NCBI GenBank assembly: GCA_964035795.1
Contig: OZ038320.1
Coordinates: 14,301,030-14,365,029 of the forward strand
From: Pterobdella sp. o SKG-2022
Lineage: Eukaryota; Annelida; Clitellata; Hirudinida; Piscicolidae
Direction: 5' to 3'
DNA length: 64,000 bases
Shown here: positions 1-20,064 of the stretch, piece by piece
Position numbering within the stretch: the first letter of the stretch is position 1
Layout: each line of letters begins with the position of its first letter
Translations under genes and position numbers: made by a program
Notes under the pieces: generated by a model
What the model was told of the DNA's origin: nothing
The model's input: only the letters and a program-made list of their open reading frames with translations
Databases searched by the model: none

Positions 1-292
1 TTTTTCTATTATTTAGATACTTTGAGAACTTGCTATTATTAAGATTCTTTGAGAATAATGGACTGCGAATTTTCTTTCGATGTTTTCAGACATAAATGTT
101 CGCTTTTTGAATAAAATTTCAATCTACAGAAGTGTCTTTTGACTTTATATTGAAAGAGTTAAGACCTTTTCCACAATTCCGAATGTTGCGAAAAAAAGAT
201 AATAAACATTCGAAATTTGTGCACCAGTTCATATGCACCTGCCATGACTACAATTTGAGGCTCACCATATGTAAGCACATTCATTATTTTGC

Positions 293-520
293 TTGACAAA
301 GGGAAAAGGTTTTTTCAAAAAAAAAGAACTTTCACTCAACATGAAAGAAATAGTAGAAGTGGAAGTGAAAAAGATGGAAGACGAAAATATTGCCACAGTA
401 ACAAAAAATGCAATTAAGGAAATGGGTTTAGTGAGCCTAGATGAAGCCAAGACAAAAACTCAAAACGGAGAAGAGTGGAAGAGTCAAACTTTTAATAAAT
501 ACATAACTAAGAACTTTTAA
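293..520 (+). CDS. Possible last exon of an unidentified upstream gene
   Basis: An open frame of about 75 codons, rich in Lys and Glu, ends at a TAA just before a long AT-rich stretch, as a terminal exon would. No domain or family is recognisable, and its 5' limit is unknown because any upstream exons lie at the window edge or outside it. It may equally be a chance frame in low-complexity sequence. From 521 to 916 I see only AT-rich DNA before the SMARCC start codon. Confidence 0.15.
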   Translation: MTKGKGFFKKKELSLNMKEIVEVEVKKMEDENIATVTKNAIKEMGLVSLDEAKTKTQNGEEWKSQTFNKYITKNF

Positions 521-916
521 ACAATACGAAATAACTGATTTTTTCAACTGTTAATTATTTCGGGAAATAAGTATTATTATATGTGATATTTCATTATACA
601 TACCAGATTATACTGCTGTAACAAAAGTGAATTTTAAATACATTTTTTGAAACAACTTAAAAGTTTGGCTTATTTGTAAATTTCAAAATAAACTTTTTCA
701 AACTATTCAAAAATGCTATTTTATATTCAATTAGGAGCATTTGCAACAATAAATAATTTTTTTGGATTACTATTTTTGAAAATAACAGTTGATTAAATAC
801 TAATTTCAATTAAAAATAAAGTAATGATAAAAATAAATAAACTTCAATTTTAGTTATTAATAAATTTACTTTTACAATTTGAAATTATATTGAAAACAAG
901 TTTCTTTGTTATAAAA

Positions 917-8552
<7,636 letters not shown>

Positions 8553-8688
8553 ATGCATTTAATTCGACTATTAGTTCAGTTGTATTGTTAGATTTATAGT
8601 TCAATAATGTTTCTTTGAAAACAATCATTTATATCTGTTTTGTGAGTTTACTTGTCATAATGGTATTTGTGTTTTAAAATATGATGTT

Positions 8689-8694
8689 AATAAA
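8689..8694 (+). terminator. AATAAA polyadenylation signal of SMARCC
   Basis: A canonical AATAAA hexamer about 137 bases after the SMARCC stop codon, in an AT-rich 3' UTR. No other gene is nearby on this strand. Confidence 0.6.
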
Positions 8695-8904
8695 ATATCT
8701 GTATAAAATTGAAGTGTAATTAAATTTATTTTAAATTTTTATTTTGAAAAAATCTTAAAATTTCAATTTTTTTAAACATCTGCCATATATATAGATAAGT
8801 ATTTATAGTGGAGTGAAGAAACTACGAAAAGGCCCAAAAAGTCAGGTGAAAATATGAAGAAAATATCAATTCTGGAAAGAAAAAAATGAAACGTTAGATA
8901 AGTG

Positions 8905-10401
8905 GAAGAAAGAAGTAGAATAGCCTAAATCAAAATATAAGGTCAACAAACACAGTATTTATTTTGAAAGAGACACTAAGCTCCTCGAAATTATTAGAAT
9001 AAAGTCAAAGTTCTCCTATGCTGGCTACCCCCATAGGTTCATGATTTGTCAGTTTAACAAGTTCTCGGTGCCCAATAAAGCTTTTGATTCCACCAGAATT
9101 TTTTGAGCATAGATCGAATGTTCACTATGTCCATGGAACGTATTCTTTGCTTACCACCAAAATTCGATCTCTCTTCCTGATCAAGGACAAACTGACACAT
9201 CGCCACCATGTGATCTGTAAAGAGAAATGCTCATGCAAGAGTGCTTGTATTGTTATAACTAAGAAATTTCAAAATTAGTCTCGTTTGCAATGGAGAGAAA
9301 CAGGTTTTTAAAAACTCACAAATATCTACTTTTGATAATTCTCAATTTACTTTAGAAGACAAATATGCCATACTTTTATTCTATTTTGCCCTACTGAACA
9401 AATCTTTTCAAAGTAATTTGAAAACGAAAAGATTCAAATACTCCATAGATTTAACAATGATTCCATATTATGGAAAACAACATATACATGGAAAACCAAT
9501 TGATTTTTGATACTAGGTATAGTCTTTATGCACATCTACCGGGTATTTTGTGCGTTTTATCCCTTACCAAAGAGTGAAATCAATTCCACTACTTGATCAG
9601 AAAACGCTTGGCTTGGGAGCTTTGGTAGTTTTAAAAATGATTTCGGTTTTACCACAAAATCAATCTTGTTATTTTTATTTTGATAGATTTTTTACAAGAG
9701 TTCCTTTGTTGGAAAAGTCAACTGAGTTAGGTCATTTTAGTACGGACTCAATCAAAGAAAACAAAACCAAAAAATGTTCTCTGAATTGATTTGAGAAAAG
9801 TAAAAAGGGGTACAATGACTATGGCCACTAGAGGTAACCTCGCAGTCGTAGCGTAGACAAATAACAAAGTGGTAACGTTAGCATCAAATGCATATGAGAT
9901 GCTTCCTATCTCAAACGTTAATAAGTTGCTATAAACGGAAAAAGATTACTGTTGCATATTCCAAAGTGGTTGCGATTTTCAACTCCTTCATGAGATGAGT
10001 CGATCTTTTTGATCAAAACGTACATGCCCAGAGAGTGTCTTTTCGAGAGAAAAAATGGTGGTTCCCATTGTTTGCTTTTGGATTAGATGCTGCATGCCAG
10101 AATGCAGGGAATTTGTACAAAGACTTGAAGAAACAAAAAATTACGTATTGTGAATTTCGAAGGCACATTGTCAGCCCTATATAGGAAAGTACAAAACACT
10201 TGCAAAAAAAACCAACAATGTGGATCAAAGACAAACACACGAGTTAGGCCTTTCGTAAGAAAAGATAACTCTCTGGACCATTATAAAGAACCTTGTAGAC
10301 AAACGAGATGTTCCCATTGTCACAAACATACTAGAATAAAAGGTATCAAGTGTAAAGTAGCACTACATATAAGTTGTTGGTACGAGTTCCATGCTAAATG
10401 A
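8905..10401 (+). mobile_element. Dead piggyBac-type DNA transposon
   Basis: Several frames together spell a piggyBac (PGBD) transposase broken by stops and frameshifts. Around 9660-9720 is a YFYFDRFFT block matching the family's DNFFTS motif with its catalytic Asp. Around 9990-10110 the frames give VDLFDQNV, KKWWFPLFAFGLDAACQNA, the signature near the end of the catalytic core. At 10270-10398 is the Cys/His-rich C-terminal domain (CRQTRCSHCHK, then CKVALHISCW). The left end near 8920-8960 carries AAGGTCAACAAACAC, also found at the ends of the foldback elements at 43.1 and 46.1 kb, so it probably marks the terminal repeat. No matching right end was found. The element cannot encode an active enzyme as it stands. 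Confidence 0.8.
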
Positions 10402-12595
10402 ATCAGAGTTATGTACTTGATATAATCAGTTTATAAGTATGAAAATTTTGAAAAATCGAAAAAAAGTTTCCAAAATTTTTATTTTTGTATACCATTTCAA
10501 TTTTAGAACTAAAAATTGAAAATAAATTTCTATTGAAAAAAATTGTTATTGCTTTATGTCGCTTGTGCCAGTCTCCCCTACAAGGGACACCCACGTAACT
10601 TTGTAAAAAATTGGTCTAAAATTTTTTTTTCATGTTACCATATTTGTGAATAATTTTTTTAAAAAGGTTTTGAAATTTAAAAAAAATTGACGAGTAAACA
10701 AGAATCTGGGCGTCAATGTGCTTCATTTTAGCTAAAAAAAAACAAATAGAAATATTACAGAAAAAAATATTGTCACTGAATGAAAGCACTGAGCCATATT
10801 TCCCTGATCCAGAAAAGATGGCAAATAATTATTTAATAAGCGCTTAGAAAAATTTGGTAATGTCACTGTGGAAACAGGTTCCAAAATGAAAACCTTTTTT
10901 AGAACGTCAATAGATTTCGATGTAAACGATCTCAAATTTCTTTGACCTGCCAAAAGAGTTTTACATTTTTAAACAGTTTTTTATATTATAATACTCTACG
11001 CTCAAGAAACGAAAAAAGAGTTAATCGGGGTTTTCTAAAACAAGGACTCTACAAGCTGCTACATTGTTCCGATCGGTAACAAAGCATCCGTGCTTTAATG
11101 CTCATAAAACCATCAAAAAGTTTGTTCTTGATAAGAACGGACAGATGGAAGGCTAGAAGCTAGACTAAATAGTAGTTACTGGTATTTCAGCTTGGGCATT
11201 TGACAAAGAACTAACAAATTTTTTCCTATAAAGACGCAATAAAAAGAACGATGGTAAACACTTATTAATGCGTTTGAAGGTTTTTTTTGAAAACTTATAG
11301 GAATTTTGTAAGCCGCAGAAAAGTCACTAGCATAAAAAAATTTTGAACTAAAAAATAAAGACCAGGATTGGTTTTTACAATGTGAGAACAATGTTCGAAG
11401 TAGAAAGAATGGCAAAGATCACTGCAGAAATAAAGAAACAAATTTTTTATTCAAAGTGAGTCTAACAAGTTTTGGAAAAATTAATTAATTGTGGCTTGAA
11501 ATGTTTTTATTCTAGCTTAACTAAACTAGCCTATTAACAAAAAAACACTTTTATCAGTTGAACTCACATTATCAAGTATACAAACTGTATGTGAGTTCAA
11601 CTTACGAAAAGCTTCGTATTATTATTCAGTTAATAAAAGTGTTTGATAAAATTGTTTTTATTATTTTAGTTTATAAAAGAAAAGCAGTTTGTAACTACAG
11701 GCGCTAAGTTTGATGCAGTTTTATGTTTATACTCAAAACAGAAATTTAGATTGCAAAAATAATATAAATTGTAAGCATTTCCAAAAAAAAACACATTTTC
11801 TCTAAAAAAACTTAAATAGAAATAGTGTTAATACGGCATGAAAATCCATAAGAAACGATTTTATTGATCGTAGTTATCAGTCAATAAAGCTTTTGGAAAC
11901 CACTACATTGGGCACGCATGTAAGATATAAGCACAAAAGAAATCGTTATTTTAAAATGCCTTTATGGTGTCTTTTTTTATATATGAAAAGTTTTTAAAAG
12001 TTGAAAACAGCTTTTAAATTTCAGCTTATGACAATGCGTTATTTTGACCTTACTCAAAGGTGTTTTAAAACTTATATGCCATTTTTAGCTATTCATGCAA
12101 AATGTGTTGGAGTGCATCTTAGGCATCGTTGACGTTCATTTACTGATCGCACATACTTCACCATTGTAAATAAGACTTGGAATCATATCTTTAATATATT
12201 AATAATTCTAAAACTGACTGATGACTATTTGGAATTTTTTCGAGAGATTTTCAATGGAAAGGAACATGTACTTCATATAAGTGCAAATACTATAATGATG
12301 TTTATTTTGTGGACAAATTCTTAAAATATTACAAATTTACATTGGAGAAAACATATTTTTATATACTAAAAAGATATTTTTAAAATTCAGTCTGGAAGAG
12401 TGATATTAGTCAATTGTGATGAGAGTACATGATCGAAAAAGTTCTTTCCTAAAAATCTTATGACTGAATGAAATGAAATTTAAGAGAAAAAAAACAGTAA
12501 CTAATAATTAGTCACTGAGAAAGAAAACATTAAACCAAAAAAATTATTTATAAATTATATTGAAGGTAAGGAAACCAAAGCAAACAAAGCATTGG
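10402..12595. other. AT-rich intergenic DNA with no gene recognised
   Basis: Between the piggyBac relic and the 3' end of the BICRA-like gene I see no exon with a recognisable protein. It contains an imperfect hairpin (11548-11650) and a short match to the dispersed repeat described at 15263 (around 11690-11735, sharing CAGGCGCTAAG with the 31.9 kb copy). The short frames here have no family resemblance. Confidence 0.5.
11548..11650. repeat. Imperfect palindrome, possible foldback element
   Basis: The left arm (aacacttttatca then gttgaactcacat) is followed by its inverse (atgtgagttcaac and ttaataaaagtgtt). The right side includes cgaaaagcttcgt, a motif shared with the foldback elements at 43.2 and 46.1 kb, so it is likely a diverged relative. 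Confidence 0.55.
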
Positions 12596-15500
12596 TCATT
12601 GAAGGGCAATAAGATTTTTAATAGCACTCTCGGTCTCATCTTCATCGCCCTCCACCCTACCTTGCGTGTTGTAATCTTGATTCGAAGAAAACATATCGTC
12701 CATGAAGCTGAACTGATCGTCACCGAATATATTATATTGCTGCGTGTCCATCGTACCATTGGTGCTTTGGTTTGATAAAAGATTTGCTACAGCTAAATCT
12801 TCTTCGCTTAAGTTATTAGTTGTATCGATATTGATTTTTAAACTTTCTTTTGAAATTTTTAACTTGAATAAGCCTCTATCATTATCGACAGAGCCATTCA
12901 ACTCTGAGTTGTCACAGGGTTGTTCGTTGGAAACATTTTTGCTGTCATGTCTTTGAAATATCTCTTTGACAACTATTTTCTTATCTTTGTGCTTCTTTTT
13001 ACTGGGTTTAAAACTACTTTCAATTTTTTCTGACAGGATATCCTTATTTTTTTTAACAAACACTTCATGCTCATCATTACTGGCGATTGAATCGTTCTCA
13101 TTATCATTATAAGTTCTATCATCATACTCATCATCAGAATTTGTTTTTAATATACTATTACTATAAAGCTCGTCATTTTTATATGAATTATGATTTAACT
13201 TTAACCTTATTTTGCTTTTGAAATCTTTCCCTCCTATTACTTTGTTCTTTTTGTAAACATCCAAAAGACCATCACACCCAGCTTCGTCGCCATTCTTCAT
13301 CTCACTCCCATGCTCGTCGTCTTCAACATCAGATATCTTACTTCTAACAATTTTTATAGTTGGTATCTTTTCAATTGAACGTTTTTTATGCTTTCCGATC
13401 CTTATAACTAAGGAGTTAAGCCCGTTTTTAGCTTCTTCTCCGTTATTTTCGGTATGCTCTCCATTATCGTCCTTAGCATGGGTTATATTTCTTTTATTTG
13501 ATATGCGTATACTGTCTTTATTGTATTTATTAAACGTTGTTGTGTATGTTCTTTTTAAGCATACCTCACTATTGTTAAAAGGATCTTTAACCAAGTTACT
13601 TTTAGTTTTTCCATTGAAATTACAAGGTTCATCTTCATTTAATCCTTTATCGTTGTTTAAGCCATTTGATTTGCTGTGGTTTGTTGTATTTTTGTGTTTA
13701 TTGAATATTTTAGCTAAAATTCCTACTTTTTTCTGTTTTAAATTTATTTCTTTTTCGTTAATTTCTTGGCATAATTTATTATCTACTTCATCCTCAACTG
13801 GGGAATCTTCCTTCTTTTTTACATTACCCATAACGTTATGAAGTTTTTGTTTTGTCAGATCCCTTTTTATATCCTTAATATTCTGTTTCAATCTTTTATC
13901 TTTAATGCGGAGATTTGTGAATTTTTTGTCAGTACAAACGTTTTTAAACGTATCTTCCGACTTTGAATCTCTTATCTCATGCTGGCTTGCATCATGATTG
14001 ACATTATTAGCTTTGCCTCTTTCTTTATCATCATCACTGTACTCGACATCACCAACGTTTGCTTTCAAAGGATTATTCTTGTCCGAACAATCAGTTTTAT
14101 CGCGTGTCTGATTTTCGGTGCTCATTTTATCACTCTTTCTTCTTTTTGTTTCGATCGTATTTACTCTCACAATATTCTCTGTTACTTCATCTCCTAACGA
14201 GTCGATTATATGTGCATATTTGAGTTTGTCTTCGTCGTTCAAAGAAGGCCTTGGTCGGAATTTTTCTGAAAATGATGAATATATTTAAAAAAAAAAACAT
14301 CAAATTTATGATTTTTTAACAGAAAATTAGTATTAAATGCTTTACCAATTTTATAAAAGAGATCTAAGATTAAATACTAAACTGACAAAGAATGGGAACC
14401 AAAGCATAACGGAAAAACGTCTTACCGTTATTAAGAACAGCTTGCCTCTCCTTCTTCAGGCGGTCTCTCTCGTGCAACACAAACAACCTTCCCATCATCA
14501 CTTCTTCCGAAGCATCCACGTGTTTCTGGCGTGTTCGTCCATCATTATTATGTGACTTAATCAGAGGGTTTTAATATTCTGAATGTAATAGAAATCTCAG
14601 CTGTAGGATAATTATTCATATTATTTTATAAATAGTAACTATGTTGAAATTATTCATTATTATTCATATTAAATTATACTGCTGAGGCATCCCAGTAGCT
14701 GGGATATACAGCAATCAGCTAATACACTTCCTCCACTCAGCTCTATTAAACAGGTCCGCATTTTCCAGGCCATAGGATTCCATATCCTTTTCAACACAAC
14801 TCAACCAAGTTTTTGCTGGTCTACCATGAGAACGACCTCCAGGCAGAGGAAGTTCGAGCACGTCTTTGATACACATGGACGAACGTCTCACGTGACCATA
14901 CCAACGAAGACGACGGCTCTGTAGCAGTACCTTTATGTCTGGAACTTTGAGTTTTGTGAGAAAGACTAATGATGAAATTCTGTCCTTCGGCATAACGCCA
15001 CATATCCAGCGGATCATGGACCTATCTTTGCGCTGTAGCCTTTGCAAAACAACAATTGTCGAGACCCAGTTTTCACTGCCATATAACATGGCAGAACGCA
15101 CACGAGATTCCAAGGTGATGTGCTTAGAGGTCAATATTGGCAACAGTTTTTTAAATTTCTCCCAGGCAACTGAACATCTGGTGATAACTGCCTACTCACA
15201 ACCTTCACCTGCACACAACATATCACCAAGGTAGCAAAACATTGGTTCTACATCCATTATGGCATCACCAACATGAAATTATCGGAAACCAAGAACCGCC
15301 ATTCCTACACCTGGGCAGTCTGCCTTGCCATTGTCAAAAGTAATGACCATCTGCCAAGCCAAATGACAACGATATCAGAATATCAGTTTCTTATACAAGA
15401 AAGCAGTTTCAATTTGGAGACGCTATCTTCAGTGCAGTTTAACATCACGCCAAAAACGAAAACAAAGAAATATAAAAGTAAAATAAAATTTTAAAAATAA

Positions 15501-16235
15501 AATAAAAAAGAAGTTTTTATTAAATAAAAGAAAAAATAATCAAATTTTTATATATTAAAACGAGTTTTGGATTAAGAATCGAACCATGATGAAAATATCC
15601 TTAAATTTGAAGAGGACAGACGAGCTCAGTTGAAATCATATTTATCGGAATCGGACACAGAATATTTAGAATCCAAACCAATACTCTACATTCGAAACTT
15701 CGTAATATTACAGGTAAACGTGAAATTTTTAAAACTTATTCGGGGTTTCGTTAATTGCATAACCCTAAAAAATAATTGAAGTGGAACGTAATAAACATGA
15801 ACCATAGACTTGACGAGTAGAAGCTTTTGGAACTTTTTCAGCATTGCGTTGTGTCTGTCTAGCTGTCTTTGACACATCACTTCAAACTTCTCTTCAGCTG
15901 AAGCAATGTTTAATAATGTATGTAGTTAATTATTATCATTATTAATTATTAAATTAATAGAATATTAGCTCAAAAAGTGTTTTTTAAGTGCCCTCTAAGT
16001 TAGCAAATTCAGCCATATACAGAATCATTGTATTAGATCCAGCAGCTCCCCTTAGTCAAAAAGCTCACCAAATTCTTTACATGTCTCTAACCTATGAAGC
16101 CATTTAACTCTATCTTGAACCATAAAAAAAATTATTTTATTATCACCTTTTTGCACGTCGTCATCGTCATCAGTCCCGCAAGCCATCACGTGGTAAGGAA
16201 CCAAACACCTCACAGTGTCCCGAAGGGTCTCAAAC
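12596..16235 (-). CDS. BICRA-like: BICRA/GLTSCR1-like subunit of non-canonical BAF (C-terminal part)
   Basis: GLTSCR1/GLTSCR1L proteins define the ncBAF (GBAF) form of SWI/SNF together with BRD9. Four minus-strand exons join in phase: 16147-16235, 15803-15897, 14426-14555 and 12596-14265. Together they give the GLTSCR1 domain: FETLRDTVRCLVPYHV (vertebrate pattern F-DALHRLLPYHV), AEEKFEVMCQRQLDRHNAML with KKFQKLLL (EEFETVSTQLLKRTQAMLNKYRLLLLE), then ASEEVMMGRLFVLHERDRL (PSAEMVMIDRMFIQEEKTTL). The last exon adds about 550 residues rich in Lys, Asp and Asn, with basic patches, and ends in an acidic tail plus ESAIKNLIALQ, resembling the vertebrate end LQSAIDSILNLQQ. The disordered part is not alignable by eye, but the domain match is strong. 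Exons 5' of 16235 were not all found. An independent dead LINE sits in the intron at 14.7-15.3 kb. Confidence 0.85.
14690..15262 (-). mobile_element. 3' fragment of LINE family A
   Basis: The minus-strand frame 15143-14715 reads YGSENWVSTIVVLQRLQRKD, MIRWICGVMPKDRISS, SRRLRWYGHVRR and GRSHGRPAKTWLSC, the C-terminal region of a non-LTR reverse transcriptase. It is near-identical in layout to the copy in INTS4 at 50.3-50.8 kb and shares its 3' end (a TATACTGCTG / CCCAGTAGCTGGGA segment). Truncated and dead. Confidence 0.85.
15263..15475 (-). repeat. Dispersed repeat B, copy 1
   Basis: About 210 bases that recur at 40.26-40.53 kb, more weakly at 31.88-32.10 kb and in part at 11.7 kb. Shared blocks include gccaagccaaatgacaacga, gacgctatctt and gtgcagtttaac. 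It abuts a LINE A 3' sequence in the same relative orientation as the 40 kb copy. No protein is visible in it. Confidence 0.7.
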
Positions 16236-16999
16236 CTGCTCATATGACATTGGTGTCAGCACAATAATGATGCAGACGATCGTTATTATAATATGATATC
16301 ACACTAAGGTCTAACTCAGCTATATTCATAGTAAACTTTTATTATTTCAAATATTGATCCTATAGCAACAGAAACAGTAATTGAATGTTTTGTAAGTATT
16401 AAAACATGAAACTCATAATCGTCAATACTTTTTGTCAAAACCAATGAATTTTTTAAATTATAAGTATTTAAAACGCATAAAGAACAATTCCAAAAAGTTA
16501 GCTGCTAGATAAGAGATGCGTTACTTGGTGTGAAGCTCAGGGAAAGTGGCAGACCTTTGATCTTTTAGTAGATGACGCTCGAGTCTGTCATTAATATTTG
16601 TACTTTTATATTGACTGAAAATATTGCATTTTTGTTTTAGTGAAGAACCTCAACTTCACCACTCAATTCAATTAATGGCATTAAATTTTGGCGATTGATG
16701 TTGTGATGTCTGCTCATGAGTGTCAAGCTGTTAATAATGCTTGTCATACAAACATATATGAAGTGAATATGTTTTTAAAACAAAATAAAATATCAAAAAT
16801 TATTGAGCAATGAAGTTTTGCATTTAGAAGTACCAAGCTTTTCTAGAATATTATAACACCTTCACTTACGACAAAGTATGTTTGTCAATTATTTTTTGCA
16901 TATATAAGGTGGTAATTATGCAATTTGCTTAATATATTTTCAAAAAAGCAACATAAGCCACTTTCTCCCACACGGGAAAGTGGAAAACAACATTTGATA

Positions 17000-17945
17000 A
17001 TGAAAGAAATTGGCAATTTTTAGGAAAAACAAGCCATACATCTAAAGAATCTATCGATTGCTTTCAAAGAGACCCAAAACGTCTCAAAAATCCAATAATA
17101 GTCTATGAAATTCAGCGAGCTATTAAAAAACTAAAAACAGTAAGGTCCAGAGCATGACATCACAGAAGAGATGATGAAAGCTTGTACAAGCCATTGCTCC
17201 AAAACTACAAGGGCTTTTTAATAAAATATTCACAACTCACACAATACCAGCAGAAATTAATAGAGGAATACATTTATTCCAATTCCTAAACCAGATTGAC
17301 AAAGAAAAGTAGAAAAATTACGACTCATTACTCTCCTCACATCCTCAAGAAAAATATTTTCTATTCTTCTCCTTGAAAGAATAAAAAGCAAAATAGAAAG
17401 AACTTTAACCCCGTTTCAATCAGCATACACAGAAAATAAATCAACTGCCGTTAACGTGTTCGTTATGAAGACACTAGAAAGCCAATGTGATGACTTCAAG
17501 AGGAAAAACCACGTTCTTTCTATCGATATATCCAAAGTATTCAACACGATCTGGAGAAGAGTTTCTCCAGATCTTGAAAAAATACTTAAATAATGAAGAG
17601 ATTTGGATGGCGCGTTACCACATGGCTTCCACTACATCGTGTGTGAAGATTGGTGACAGCTATGAAGAAAAACTGAAAACCAAAATTGGTACACCTCACA
17701 TCCTAAGACGACCAATGTCAACAGAACTTGAAAATGCCTTGGATGAAAAAAGGAAAAAAGAACGTCTACGAAAAAACATGGCAAGCATCATCAAGAACAA
17801 TCTGAATAAAAGAGAACTCATGCTTGAAAGAAACGGAAAATCTGGCTCAAAACAGAGAAGACTGGAGAAACAAAACTTCTGTTCCAAACTATATGCTAAA
17901 GTTTTTCCCAAGATGAGAGAATTGAAAAACTCAGTTCACTTGTGA
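17000..17945 (+). mobile_element. Decayed LINE reverse transcriptase of a second lineage
   Basis: Across frames the region reads as a broken reverse transcriptase: YEIQRAIKKLKT, then LRLITLLTSSRKIFSILLLE, RIKSKIERTLTPFQSAY, STAVNVFVMKTLE and VLSIDISKVFNTI. The last is a decayed version of the first catalytic block (F-DI-KAFDTI). A longer frame, 17487-17945, continues into Lys/Glu-rich sequence with TKIGTPHILRRP, perhaps a relic of the GTPQGD-LSP block. It lies between the N- and C-terminal parts of the BICRA-like gene, antisense to it. Confidence 0.65.
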
Positions 17946-18396
17946 TAAGATTAATTAGAATTAGAAGTAGTAATGCATGCCATACCAATGATATACAATG
18001 TAGGGTGCTTGAAACACAAACAAGATGTTGATCAATATTGAGTACTGACACAATACAACATTTCAAAGCTACCCAAAAGTTATATACATGCATTTGCACT
18101 TCAATTTCAAGTTTTTTTTCCTTAAAACTTCATGAAGGAATTTGGAATAGGCTTCAATGATGTTTTTGAAATGCATAACTCTACATGTGAAAAATTTATA
18201 AATAATCTAACACAAGAAATTAATGTTGTGATTTGAATAAAATGAATCATACTTTTGTTGTCTAGTTTGATCAGTGTTGTTTACAGAGCTTTTTAAGGTC
18301 TGTTGTAAAAAAATGAATTCAAAAATAAATTAAGACAAAAAATAATGAATTTAACAATAATAAAATATAATAATACCAAATATACAGCATAAGTAC

Positions 18397-19362
18397 CATT
18401 TTTGACGTAGGCAATAAAAGATCAAGTGATTTTACAGTTGTTCGTGGTGTTGATGTGATGATAGAGCTAGGTATTGTTGTAGAGGTAGTTGAGCAAATGT
18501 TTATGAGAGGTGTATGTAACGTTGGTGGTTGTGTTGCACTGGTGGTTACAAGGGATTGTTTTGAAGGTGTTTGCAATATTATTTTATGCTGTTGCTTCTG
18601 ACTCAAAGTGATTTTCTGTTGGTCAAGTTGCTGTTGCAAAATTTTTAATTGTTGAGATTGAAGGATGTTTTGGTTTGGTTGTTGTAGGATATTTTGGTTG
18701 GGTTGTTGAGGGATTAGATTTTGCTGATTCTTATTAACTTTGAATATTTGGTTGCCTAATTGAATTAAAAAATAATCATCAGTGTTATTATTAGAACTAA
18801 GTGTATTATCACAATTTTTTTTTATTGGTAAATTGACATGATTTTGTGTCATATTAACAATTTGCTGCTTGAAAGGTTGTTGTAAAAGTATATTCTGAGT
18901 AGGCTGTATAATAACTTTTGGTTGTTGAGATTGCAATATTAATTGTTGTGGCATCGAAATTTGGTTAAATTGTTGCTGTGGTTGCTGTAGAGTGATATGC
19001 ATGGATTGTAGTTGGTTATTTTTGTTATTATTTTGTACATAAAGAGGCCTTAGTGTTGGTAGTTTTAGAAATGAAATAGTTTGTTGTTGAGAATTTAATG
19101 AATTTTGAACAGGTTTTTGTAGCTGTTGTTGCAATAATTCTTTCAACTTATTTTGTTGTGTGATTAGATTATCATTTGTATCACTGATGTTACCTTCTAG
19201 GATGCTCTCATTTGTGACATTTAAACTAGTCTCATCAGATCTTGCCTCTTTTGAATTATTTTGACCATTGTTATTATTGTTGCTACTATTACTATGCATC
19301 CATTCATCTAACTCTTCCAAAAGATTAAGATTATTGTTTTGCTCTATTGGTTCAGTCAATAA
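18397..19362 (-). CDS. Gln/Asn-rich exon, probably the N-terminal part of the BICRA-like gene
   Basis: A 322-codon open exon starts after a good acceptor (tttcacag) and may end at a GTACTT donor in phase 0. It begins with an acidic/leucine patch (LLEELDEWMHS), then poly-Asn and long Gln-rich stretches, ending in Ser/Thr/Pro-rich sequence. Such composition is common in transactivation regions. GLTSCR1 proteins have a long Gln/Pro-rich N-terminus, and this exon is on the same strand about 2.2 kb upstream of the GLTSCR1-domain exons, so assignment to the same gene is likely but inferred. No connecting exon was identified between 16.24 and 18.39 kb, and the first exon with the start codon was not resolved. 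It could instead be a separate Q-rich regulator. Confidence 0.55.
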
Positions 19363-20064
19363 CTGTGAAATTCAATATAATAATAAACAAAATACTTATG
19401 TTTTTTCAAATTATTTAGAATGAAACGTTAGAGTTTGAATCACTTCATTTGGTAGATCTGTTAAGAAATCATCCCACCTGTTATGAATTTCGAATAGTTT
19501 TAATTTTATCAATTCATTGTTGAAATGGCATAAAGAATAGTATTGGATAGGACATAGCATCGTTCATAGAAATTAATATTTCATAAACCTGAAACCATTA
19601 ATTAGTTTGAAAATTTAATTTTATTTAAAACAACTTACTCTGCCATATTATTGGACTATATTATCCAAATAAAATGATTTAGTACAAAAACATAAAACTA
19701 AGCATAAAATTGTATTCGTTTCATTTTTCGATTTTTATAATTCAGAGATTGCGTTTAAAATTGTTTATTTAAATTTTAATTAAAAGCTGAAGTCTCCCAA
19801 ATAAGAAATAAATTTGTAAATAAAATATCGTATATCGCACATAAAGTAACAATAACATTAGGTAGCAATGTAAATAATTTCAAATATTTTTTTAAAATGT
19901 AAAACAAGTTTTATTTAATTAAAAAAAATATTGAAATTTTGAAATAAATTTTCATTAATAACTAATTTATTTTTAATTTTGCAATTTAGTTTTACTTTTA
20001 ATTCCTTATTATCTTCAAATTTCAATGCAAGTTGGTTTGTTATAAGATGAAATTTTGAGATAAG
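19363..20064. promoter_or_regulatory. Short divergent upstream region, BICRA-like (-) / TBCE (+)
   Basis: About 700 bases separate the Q-rich minus-strand exon from the TBCE start codon, so the two genes are head-to-head and probably share a bidirectional promoter. The segment is AT-rich, with no clear TATA box I would defend. It may also hold the 5' exon(s) of the BICRA-like gene around 19.44-19.65 kb, where short open frames flank possible splice signals. Confidence 0.35.

Noticed and set aside
9550..10401. Domesticated piggyBac-derived gene
   Set aside because: Stops and frameshifts interrupt every conserved block and no intron structure restores one frame.
12503..14197. Plus-strand frames of 70-112 residues over the BICRA-like exon
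   Set aside because: Antisense shadows of the long Lys/Asp/Asn-rich minus-strand exon.
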